Shown piece after piece: positions 38,671 to 49,345 of a DNA stretch of 64,000 bases; the stretch's first letter is position 1; each line of letters starts with the position of its first letter. The position numbers and the translations under genes were made by a program. The DNA comes from Nomia melanderi (taxonomy: Eukaryota; Arthropoda; Insecta; Hymenoptera; Halictidae), in the NCBI RefSeq assembly GCF_051020985.1, contig NW_027475130.1, positions 13,100,001 to 13,164,000 on the forward strand, written 5' to 3'. Under the pieces are notes generated by a model. The model had not been told where the DNA came from. It worked only from the letters and a program-made list of their open reading frames with translations, and did not search any database.

Positions 38671-40594
38671 TTGATTTATTGCGCTATCTGTAATAGCACC
38701 CGAGATATCACCAGATATATATTGCATTTTTCCCCGACCCTGAGTGTCCGGCCCCATGAGACGGTGGTTTTCTCGGCCCCTAGTGTTCCGAGGTCGTTCC
38801 TGCTGCACAGGTTCATACTCCAGGGCCCCCTGCAGATAATTCAGTTTGGTTTAGTGCGGTATCTGTAAGAGCACCCGAGATATCACCAGATATATATTGG
38901 ATTTTTCCCTCACCCTGAGTGTCCGGCCCCATGAGACTGTGGTTTTCTCGGCCCCTGGTTGTCCGAGGTCGTTCCCGCTGGCCAGATTCATGCGCCAGGG
39001 TCTCCTACAGACCAGGCACTTTGATTTATTGCGCTATCTGTAATAGCACCCGAGATATCACCAGATATATATCGGATTTTTCCCTGACCCTGAGTGTCCG
39101 GCACCATGAGACTGTGGTTTTCTCGGCCCCTGGTGGTCCGAGGTCGTTCCCGCGGACCAGATTCATGCGCCAGGGCCTCCTACAGACAAAGCACTTTGAT
39201 TTGTTCCGCTATCTCTAATAGTACCCGAGATATCGCCAGATATATATTGGATTTTCCCCTGACCCTGAGTGTCCGACCCCATGAGACGGTGGTTTTCTCG
39301 GCCCCTGGTGGTCCGAGGTCGTTCCCGCTGCACAGATTCATGCGCCAGGGCCTCCTGCAGATAATTCACTTTGGCTTATTGCGCTATCTCTAATAGCAGC
39401 CGAGATATCACCAGATATATATTGGATTTTCCCTGACCCTGAGTGTCCGGCCCCATGAGACGGTGGTTTTCTCGGCCCCTGGTGGTCCGAGGTCGTTCCG
39501 GCTGGCCAGATTCATGCGCCAGGGCCTTCTACAGACAACGCACTTTGATTTATTGGGCTATCTCTAATGGCACCCGAGATATCACCAGATATATATTGGA
39601 TTTTTCCCTGACCCTGAGTGTCCAGCCCCATGAGACGGTGGTTTTCTTGGCCCCTGGTGGTCCGAGGTCGTTCCCTCTGCACAGATGCATGCGCCAGGGC
39701 CTCCTGCAGATAATCCACTTTGGTTTATTGCTCTATCTATAATAGCACCCGAGATATCACCAGATATATATTGGATTTTCCCCTGACCCTGAGTGATCGG
39801 CCCCATGAGACGGTAGTCTTCTCGCCCCCTGGTGGTCCGAGGTCGTTCCCGCTGCACAGATTCATGCGCCAGGGCCCCCTGCAGATAAGTCACTTTTGTT
39901 TACTGCGATATCTGTAAGAGCACCCGAGATATCACGAGATATATATTGGATTTTTCCCTGACCCCGAGTGCCTGGCCCCATGAGACGATGGTTTTCTCGG
40001 CCCCTGGTGGTCCGAGGTCGTTCCCGCTGCACAGATTCATGCGCCAGGGCCCCCTGCAGGCAATGCACTTTGATTTATTCCGCTATCCCTAATAGCACCC
40101 GAGATATCACCAGATATATATTGGATTTTCCCCTGACCCTGAGTGTCCGGCCCCAGGAGACTTTGGTTTTCTCGGCCCCTGGTGGTCCGAGGTCGTTCCC
40201 GCTGGCCAGATGCATGCGCCAGGGCCTACTACCGATAATGCACTTTGATTTATTGCGCTATCTGTAATAGCACCCGAGATATCACCAGATATATATTGGA
40301 TTTTTCCCTGACCCTGAGTGTCCGGCACCATGAGACGGTGGTTGTCTCGGGCCCTAGTGGTCCGAGGTAGATCCCGCTGCACAGATTCATGCGACAGGGC
40401 CTCCTGCAGACAATGCACTTTGATTTATTGCGCTATCTATAATAGCACCCGAGATATCACCAGATATATATTGGATTTTTCCCTGACCCTGAGTGTCCGG
40501 CCCCATGAGACGGTAGTTTTCTCGGCCCCTGGTAGTCCGAGGTCGTTCCCGCTGCACAGATTCATGCGCTAGGGCCTCCTGCAGACAATGCACT
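38671..40594. repeat. HOR D copy 2, 11 monomers (1,924 bp)
   Basis: It opens as copy 1, but the monomer at 38846 joins the start of the 37096 type (TTTAGTGCGG) to the end of the 37271 type (CTCACCCTGAG, CTGGTTGTCC), so one monomer was lost by an in-register exchange. Later monomers do not follow copy 1. It includes a one-base loss near 39432. Confidence 0.74.
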
Positions 40595-41294
40595 TTGATT
40601 TATTGCGCTATCTGTAATAGCACCCGAGATATCACCAGATATATATTGCATTTTTCCCCGACCCTGAGTGTCCGGTCCCATGAGACGGTGGTTTTCTCGG
40701 CCCCTAGTGTTCCGAGGTCGTTCCTGCTGCACAGGTTCATACTCCAGGGCCCCCTGCAGATAATTCAGTTTGGTTTAGTGCGGTATCTGTAAGAGCACCC
40801 GAGATATCACCAGATATATATTGGATTTTTCCCTGACCCTGACAGTCCGGCCCCATGTGTCGATGGTTTTCTCGTTCCCTCGTGGGCCGAGTACGATCCC
40901 GCTGAACAGATTCATGCGCCAGGGTTTCCTGCAGACAATTCAATTTGGTTAATTCCGCTATCTCTAAAAGCACCCGAGATATCACCAGATATATATTGGA
41001 TTTTTCCCTCACCCTGAGTGTCCGGCCCCATGAGACTGTGGTTTTCTCGGCCCCTGGTTGTCCGAGGTCGTTCCCGCTGGCCAGATTCATGCGCCAGGGT
41101 CTCCTACAGACCAGGCACTTTGATTTATTGCGCTATCTGAAATAGCACCCGAGATATCACCAGATATATATTGGATTTTTCCCTGACCCTGAGTGTCGGG
41201 CCCCATGAGACGGTGGTTTTCTCGGCCCCTGGTGGTCCGAGGTCGTTCCCGCTGCACGGATTCATGCGCCAGGGCCGCCTGCAGATAATACACT
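40595..41294. repeat. HOR D copy 3, four-monomer core only
   Basis: Monomers at 40595, 40770, 40945 and 41120 repeat the copy 1 core at an offset of 3,674 bp, including CGTGGGCCGAGTACG (about 40882), CTAAAAGCACC (about 40966) and CTGAAATAGC (about 41137). The order ends after this core. Confidence 0.77.
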
Positions 41295-41842
41295 TTGGTT
41301 CATTGCACTATCTCTAATAGCACCCGAGATATCACCAGATATATATTGGATTTTTCCCTGACCCTGAGTGTCCGGCCCCATGAGACGGTGGTTGTCTCGG
41401 CCCCTGGTGGTCCGAGGTCGTTCCCACTGCACAGATCCATGCGCCAGGGCCTCCTACAGACAACGCACTTTGATTTATTGCGCTATCTGTAATAGCACCC
41501 GAGATATGACCAGATATATACTGGATTTTTCCCTGACCCTGTGTGTCCGGCCCCATGTGTCGTTGGTTTTCTCGGCCCCTGGTGATCCGAGGTCGTTCCC
41601 GCTGCACAGGTTCATGCGCCAGGGCCTCCTACAGACAATGCAGTTTGATTTATTGCGCTATCTGTAATAGCACCCGAGATATCACCAGATATATATTTCA
41701 TTTTTCCCTGACCCTGACAGTCCGGCCTCATGAGACGGTGATTTTCTCGGCCCCTGGTGGTCCGAGGTCGTTCCCGCTGCTCAGATTCATGCGCCAGGGC
41801 CTCCTACAGACAATGCTTTTTGATTTATTGCGCTATCTGTAA

Positions 41843-43068
41843 TAGCACCCGAGATATCACCGGATTTATATTGGATTTTTCCATGACCGTGAGTGTCCGA
41901 CACCATGAGACGGTGGTTTTCTCGGCCCCTGGTGGTCCGAGGTCGTTCCCGCTGCTCAGATTCATGCGCCAGGGCCTCCTACAGACAATGCACTTTGATT
42001 TATTGCGCTGTCTCTAATAGAACCCGAGATATCACCAGATATATATTGGATTTTTCCCTGACCCTGACAGTCCGGCCCCATGAGACGGTGATTTTCTCGG
42101 CCCCTGGTGGTCCGAGGTCGATTCCGCTGCACAGATTCATGCGCCAGGGCCGCCTGCAGATAATTCACTTTGGTTTATTGCGCTATCTGTAATGGTACCC
42201 GGCATATCACCAGATATATATTGGATTTTTCCCTGAGCCTGAGTGTCGGACCCCATGAGACGGTGGTTTTCTCGGCCCCTGGTGGTCAGAGGTCGTTCCC
42301 GCTGCACAGATTCATGCGCTAGGGCCTCCTGCAGACAATGCTTTTTGATTTATTGCGCTATCTGTAATAGCACCCGAGATATCACCAGATTTATATTGGA
42401 TTTTTCCCTGACCCTGAGTGTCCGACCCCATGAGACGGTGGTTTTCTCGGTCCCTGGTGGTCCGAGGTCGTTCCCGCTGCTCAGATTCATGCGCCAGGGG
42501 CCTCCTGCAGACAATGCACTTTGATTTATTGCGCTATCTGTAATAGCACCCGAGATATCACCAGATATATATTGGATTTTTCCCTGACCCTGACAGTCCG
42601 ACCCCATGAGACGGTAGTTTTCTCGGCCCCTGGTGGTCAGTGGTCGTTCCCGCTGCACAGATTCATGCGCTAGGGCCTCCTGCAGACAATGCTTTTTGAT
42701 TTATTGCGCTATCTGTAATAGCACCCGAGATATCACCAGATTTATATTGGATTTTTCCATGACCGTGAGTATCCGACACCATGAGACGGTGGTTTTCTCG
42801 GCCCCTGGTGGTCCGAGGTTGTTCCCGCTGCTCAGATTCATGCGCCAGGGCCTCCTACAGACAATGCACTTTGATTTATTGCGCTGTCTCTAATAGCACC
42901 CGAGATATCACCAGATATATATTGGATTTTTCCCTGACCCTGACAGTCCGGCCCCATGAGACGGTGATTTTCTCGGCCCCTGGTGGTCCGAGGTCGATCC
43001 CGCTGCACAGATTCATGCGCCAGGGCCGCCTGCAGATAATTCACTTTGGTTTATTCCGCTATCTGTAA
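41843..43068. repeat. Five-monomer duplication at the right of domain D
   Basis: The pair starting at 41843 (CCATGACCGTGAGT and CGACACCATGAG, then a GACAGTCCGG monomer with CAGGGCCGCC) recurs from about 42718, 876 bp away. That is five monomers plus one base; the extra base is a G in CAGGGGCC at about 42496. TTTATATTGG replaces TATATATTGG in several of these monomers and becomes common in domain E. Confidence 0.75.
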
Positions 43069-43570
43069 TAGCACCCGAGATATCACCAGATATATATTGG
43101 ATTTTTCCCTGACCCTGACAGTCCGGCCGCATGTGTCGATGGTTTTCTCGGTCCCTCGTGGTCCGAGGTCGACCCCGCTGCCCAGATTCATGCGCCAGGG
43201 CCTCCTGCAGACAATGCACTTTGATTTATTGCGCTATATCTAATAGCACCCGAGATATCACCAGATATATATTGGATTATTCCCTGACCCTGAGTGTCCG
43301 ACCCCATGAGACGGTGGTTTTCTCGGCCACTGGTGGTCCGAGGTCGTTCCCGCTGCACAGATTCATGCGCCAGGGCCTCCTGCAGACAATGCACTTCGAG
43401 TTATTTCGCTATCCCTAATAGCACCCGAGATATCACCAGATATGTATTGGGTTTTTCCTTGACCCTGACAGTCCGGCCGCATGTGTCGATGGTTTTCTCG
43501 GTCCCTCGTGGTCCGAGGTCGATCCCGCTGCACAGATTCATGCGCCAGGGCCCCCTGCAGACAATGCACT

Positions 43571-46500
43571 TTGATTTATTGCGCTATCTCTAATAGCACC
43601 CGAGATATCACCAGATTTATATTGGATTTTTCCCTGACCCTGAGTGTCCGACCCCATGTGTCGATGGTTTTCTCGCTCCCTCGTAGTTCGAGGTCGATCC
43701 CGCTGCACAGATTCATGCGCCAGGGCCCCCTGCAGATAATTCACTTTGATTTATTGCTCTATCTGTAATAGCACCCGAGATATCACCAGATTTATATTGG
43801 ATTTTTCCCTGACCCTGAGTGTCCGACCCCATGAGACGGTAGTTTTCTCGGCCCCTGGTGGTCCGAGGTCGTTCCCGCTGCACAGATTCATGCGCCAGGG
43901 CCTCCTGCAGACAATGCACTTTGATTTATATCGCTATCTCTAATAGCACCCGAGATATCACCAGATATATATTGGATTTTTCCCTGACCCTGACAGTCCG
44001 ACCCCATGAGACGGTGGTTTTCTCGGCCCCTGGTGGTCCGAGGTCGTTCCCGCTGCCCACATTCATGCGCCAGGGCCTCCTGCAGGCAATGCTTTTTGAT
44101 TTATTGCGCCAACTGTAATAGCTCCCGAGATATCACCATATATATATTGGATTTTTCCCTGACCCTGAGTGTCCGACCCCATGAGACGGTAGTTTTCTCG
44201 GCCCCTGGTGGTCCGAGGTCGATCCCACTGCACAGGTTCATGCGCCAGGGCCTCCTGCAGACAATGCACTTTGATTTATATCGCTATCTCTAATAGCACC
44301 CGAGATATCACCAGATATATATTGGATTTTTCCTTTACCCTGACTGTCCGGCCCCATGAGACGGTGGTTTTCTCGGCCCCTGGTGGTCCGAGGTCGTTCC
44401 CGCTGCACAGATTCATGCGCCAGGGACTCCTGCAGACAATGCATTTTGATTTATTTCGCTATCTCTAATAGCACCCGAGATATCACCAGATATATATTGG
44501 ATTTTTCCCTGACCCTGACAGTCCGGCCCCATGAGACGGTGGTTTTCTCGGCCACTGGTGGTCCGAGGTCGTTCCCGCTGCACAGATTCATGCGCCAGGG
44601 CCTCCTGCAGACAATGCACTTCGAGTTATTTCGCTATCCCTAATAGCACCCGAGATATCACCAGATATGTATTGGGTTTTTCCTTGACCCTGACAGTCCG
44701 GCCGCATGTGTCGATGGTTTTCTCGGCCCCTGGTGGTCCGAGGTCGTTCCCGCTGGCCAGATTCATGCGCCAGGGCCTCCTGCAGATAATTCACTTTGTT
44801 TTATTGCGCTATCTCTAATTGCACCCTAGAAATCACCAGATATATATTGGATTTTTCCCTGTCCCTGAGTGCCCGGCCCCATGAGACGGCGGTTTTCTCG
44901 GCCCCTGGTGGTCCGAGGTCTTTCCCACTGCACAGATTCATGCGCCAGGGCCTCCTGCAGACAATGCACTTTGATTTATTGCGCTATCTCTAATAGCACC
45001 CGAGATATCACCAGATTTATATTGGATTTTTCCCTGACCCTGAGTGTCCGACCCCATGAGACGGTAGTTTTCTCGGCCCCTGGTGGTCCGAGGTCGTTCC
45101 CGCTGCACAGATTCATGCGCCAGGGCCTCCTGCAGACAATGCACTTTGATTTATATCGCTATCTCTAATAGCACCCGAGATATCACCAGATATATATTGG
45201 ATTTTTCCCTGACCCTGACAGTCCGACCCCATGAGACGGTGGTTTTCTCGGCCCCTGGTGGTCCGAGGTCGATCCCGCTGCACAGATTCATGCGCCAGGG
45301 CCTCCTGCAGACAATGCACTTTGATTTATTTCGCTATCTCTAATAGCACCCGGGATATCACCAGATTTATATAAGATTTTTCCCTGACCCTGAGTGTCCG
45401 ACCCCATGAGACGGTGGTTTTCTCGGCCCCTGGTAGTCCGAGGTCGTTCCCGCTGCACAGATTCATGCGCTAGGGCCTCCTGCAGACAATGCACTTTGGG
45501 TGATTGCGCTATCTCTAATAGCACCCGAGATATCACCAGATATATATTGGATTTTTCCCTGACCCTGACAGTCCGGCCCCATGAGACGGTGGTTTTCTCG
45601 GCCACTGGTGGTCCGAGGTCGTTCCCGCTGCACAGATTCATGCGCCAGGGCCTCCTGCAGACAATGCACTTCGAGTTATTTCGCTATCCCTAATAGCACC
45701 CGAGATATCACCAGATATGTATTGGGTTTTTCCTTGACCCTGACAGTCCGGCCGCATGTGTCGATGGTTTTCTCGGCCCCTGGTGGTCCGAGGTCGTTCC
45801 CGCTGGCCAGATTCATGCGCCAGGGCCTCCTGCAGATAATTCACTTTGTTTTATTGCGCTATCTCTAATTGCACCCTAGAAATCACCAGATATATATTGG
45901 ATTTTTCCCTGTCCCTCAGTGCCCGGCCCCATGAGACGGCGGTTTTCTCGGCCCCTGGTGGTCCGAGGTCTTTCCCACTGCACAGATTCATGCGCCAGGG
46001 CCTCCTGCAGACAATGCACTTTGATTTATTGCGCTATCTCTAATAGCACCCGAGATATCACCAGATTTATATTGGATTTTTCCCTGACCCTGAGTGTCCG
46101 ACCCCATGTGTCGATGGTTTTCTCGCTCCCTCGTAGTCTGAGGTCGATCCCGCTGCACAGATTCATGCGCCAGGGCCCCCTGCAGATAATTCACTTTGAT
46201 TTATTGCTCTATCTGTAATAGCACCCGAGATATCACCAGATTTATATTGGATTTTTCCCTGACCCTGAGTGTCCGACCCCATGAGACGGTAGTTTTCTCG
46301 GCCCCTGGTGGTCCGAGGTCGTTCCCGCTGCACAGATTCATGCGCCAGGGCCTCCTGCAGACAATGCACTTTGATTTATATCGCTATCTCTAATAGCACC
46401 CGAGATATCACCAGATATATATTGGATTTTTCCCTGACCCTGACAGTCCGACCCCATGAAACGGTGGTTTTCTCGGCCCCTGGTGGTCCGAGGTCGATCC

Positions 46501-47070
46501 CGCTGCACAGATTCATGCGCCAGGGCCTCCTGCAGACAATGCACTTTGATTTATTTCGCTATCTCTAATAGCACCCGAGATATCACCAGATTTATATAAG
46601 ATTTTTCCCTGACCCTGAGTGTCCGACCCCATGAGACGGTGGTTTTCTCGGCCCCTGGTAGTCCGAGGTCGTTCCCGCTGCACAGATTCATGCGCTAGGG
46701 CCTCCTGCAGACAATGCACTTTGGGTGATTGCGCTATCTCTAATAGCACCCGAGATATCACCAGATATGTATTGGGTTTTTCCTTGACCCTGACAGTCCG
46801 GCCGCATGTGTCGATGGTGTTCTCGGCCCCTGGTGGTCCGAGGTCGTTCCCGCTGGCCAGATTCATGCGCCAGGGCCTCCTGCAGATAATTCACTTTGTT
46901 TTATTGCGCTATCTCTAATTGCACCCTAGAAATCACCAGATATATATTGGATTTTTCCCTGTCCCTGAGTGCCCGGCCCCATGAGACGGCGGTTTTCTCG
47001 GCCCCTGGTGGTCCGAGGTCTTTCCCACTGCACAGATTCATGCGCCAGGGCCTCCTGCAGACAATGCACT
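43571..47070. repeat. Domain E, first block: 7-monomer HOR in 8-, 6- and 6-monomer versions
   Basis: A monomer with TAATTGCACCCTAGAAATC starts at 44796, 45846 and 46896, 1,050 bp apart. Compared with the full order at 49346-50570, the monomer at 44971 fuses the first two types, and the one at 46721 fuses the GGGTGATTG and CGAGTTATTTC types, each removing one monomer. The first block (43571-44970) has eight monomers with two different ones inserted (43921 tail, 44096). Confidence 0.83.
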
Positions 47071-49345
47071 TTGATTTATTTCGCTATCTCTAATTGCACC
47101 CGAGATATCACCAGATATATATTGGATTTTTCCCTGACCCTGAGTGTCCGGCCCCATGAGACGGTGGTTTTCTCGGCCCCTGGTGGTCCGAGGTCGTTCC
47201 CGCTGCACAGATGCATGCGCCAGGGCCTCCTGCAGATAATTCACTTTGGTTTATTGCGCTTTCTCTAATAGCACACGAGATATCACCAGATATATATTGG
47301 ATTTTCCCCTGACCCTGTGTGTCCGGCCCCATGAGACTGTGGTTCTCTCGGCCCCTGGTGGTCCGAGGTCGTTCCCGCTGCACAGATTTATGCGCCAGGG
47401 CCTCCTGCAGATAATTCACTTTCGTTTATTGCGCCATCTCTAATAGCACCCGAGATATCACCAGATATATATTGGATTTTCCCCTGACCCTGAGAGTCCG
47501 GCCCAATGAGACGGTGATTTTCTCGGCCCCTGGTGGTGCGAGGTCGTTCCCGCTGGCCAGATTCATGCGCCAGGGCTTCCTACAGACAAATCACTTTGGT
47601 TTATTGCGCTATCTCTAATAGCACCCGAGATATCACCAGATATATATTGGATTTTTCCCTGACCCTGAGTGTCCGGCCCCATGAGACGGTGGTTTTCTCG
47701 GCCCCTGGTGGTCCGAGGTCGTTCCCGCTGCACAGATGCATGCGCGAGGGCCTCCTGCAGATAATTCACTTTGGTTTATTGCGCTATCTCTAATAGCACC
47801 CGAGATATCACCAGATATATATTGGATTTTCCCCTGACCCTGTGTGTCCGGCCCCATGAGACTGTGGTTCTCTCGGCCCCTGGTGGTCCGAGGCCGCTCC
47901 CGCTGCACAGATTCATGCGCCAGGGCCTCCTGCAGATAATTCACTTTGGTTTATTGCGCTATCTCTAATAGCACCCGAGATATAACCAGATATATATTGG
48001 ATTTTCCCCTGGCCCTGAGTGTCCGGCCCCATGAGACTGTGGTTTTCTCGGCCCCTGGTGGTCCGAGGTCGATCCCGCTGCACAGATTCATGCACCAGGT
48101 CCTCCTACAGACAATGCACTTTGATTTATTGGGCTATCTGTAATAGCACCCGAGATATCACAAGATATATATTGGATTTTCCCCTGACCCTGAGTGTCCG
48201 GCCCCATGAGACTGTGGTTTTCTCGGCCCCTGGTGGTCCGAGGTCGTTCCCGCTGCACAGATTCATGCGCCAGGGCATCCTACAGACGATGCACTTTGAT
48301 TTATTGCGCTATCTCTAATACCACCCGAGATATCACCAGATATATAATGGATTTTTCCCTGACCCTGAGTGTCCGACCCCATGAGACGGTAGTTTTCTCG
48401 GCCCCTGGTGGTCCGAGGTCGATCCCACTGCACAGGTTCATGCGCCAGGGCCTCCTGCAGACAATGCACTTTGATTTATATCGCTATCTCTAATAGCACC
48501 CGAGATATCACCAGATATATATTGGATTTTTCCTTTACCCTGACTGTCCGGCCCCATGAGACGGTGGTTTTCTCGGCCCCTGGTGGTCCGAGGTCGTTCC
48601 CGCTGCACAGATTCATGCGCCAGGGCCTCCTGCAGACAATGCACTTTGATTTATTGCTCTATCTGTAATAGCACCCGAGATATCACCAGATTTATATTGG
48701 ATTTTTCCCTGACCCTGAGTGTCCGACCCCATGAGACGGTGGTTTTCTCGGCCCCTGGTGGTCCGACGTCGCTCCCGCTGCACAGGTTCATGCGCCAGGG
48801 CTTCCTGCAGACAATGCACATAGATTTATTGCGCTATGTGTAATAGCACCCGAGATATCACCAGATATATATTGGATTTTTCCTTGACCCTGACAGTCCG
48901 GCCCCATGTGACGATGGTTTTCTCGGCCCCTGGTGGTCCGAGGTCGATCCCGCTGCACAGATTCATGCGTCAGGGCCTCCTGCAGACAATGCATTTTGAT
49001 TTATTTCGCTATCTCTAATAGCACCCGAGATATCACCAGATATATATTGGATTTTTCCCTGACCCTGACAGTCCGGCCCCATGTGTCGATGGTTTTCTCG
49101 GTCCCTCGTGGTCCGAGGTCGATCCCGCTGCACAGATTCATGCGCCAGGGCCCCCTGCAGATAATTCACATCGATTTATTGCGCTATCTCTAATAGCACC
49201 CGAGATATCACCAGAGATATATTGGATTTTACCCTGACCCTGAGTGTCCGACCCCATGAAACGGTGGTTTTCTCGGCCCCTGGTGGTCCGAGGTCGTTCC
49301 CGCTGCACAGATTCATGCGCCAGGGCCTCCTGCAGACAATGCACT
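47071..49345. repeat. Domain F, first part, between two blocks of HOR E
   Basis: Thirteen monomers of mixed type. The left part has CTGTGTGTCCGG with GGTTCTCTCGG (about 47316, 47841), a type that is frequent again at 54-58 kb. The right part returns to E-like monomers (TTATATCGC at about 48478, CATGTGTCGATGG at about 49081). One copy near 49215 has lost part of the dyad (CAGAGATATATTGG). It separates two HOR E blocks, so E was either split by insertion or copied to a second place. Confidence 0.75.
47596..47770. repeat. Representative monomer and its internal landmarks
   Basis: This 175 bp copy is close to the consensus I derive by eye. In order it carries an AT-rich opening, a tandem stop TAATAG at 47616-47621, an EcoRV hexamer GATATC at 47629-47634, an imperfect dyad CCAGATATATATTGG at 47636-47650, a variable block at about 47651-47695, a short inverted repeat CTCGG / CCGAG (47697-47701 and 47713-47717, 11 base loop), a conserved G+C-rich stretch, and a PstI hexamer CTGCAG at 47755-47760. 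It departs from the consensus mainly at 47738 and 47746. The consensus has 50 C, 42 G and 9 CpG in 175 bases. The start point is arbitrary; I used the TTG after the CACT so that every copy can be numbered alike. Confidence 0.9.

Larger units (their letters stand above)
34851..43570. repeat. Domain D: diverged monomers with a recurring four-monomer core
   Basis: Monomers here differ more from each other than in A-C. New variants appear and persist to the end of the window: GGTCGATCCCGCTG for GGTCGTTCCCGCTG, GACAGTCCGG for GAGTGTCCGG, and a third variable-block version CATGTGTCGATGG. The last alternative block of the domain A type is at about 35924-35970; none follows. A core with TTGCATTTTTCCCCGACC starts at 36921, 38671 and 40595 (1,750 and 1,924 bp). 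Confidence 0.78.

Noticed and set aside
47636..47650. TATA-like promoter in the ATATATATTGG of each monomer
   Set aside because: It is an AT-rich part of the repeat with no coding sequence or initiator context. Satellite transcription is possible but this motif alone does not support a promoter call.
47697..47717. Terminator or structured RNA from the CTCGG / CCGAG hairpin
   Set aside because: The stem is only 5 bp with an 11 base loop and no T-run follows. It is kept as a DNA dyad observation only.
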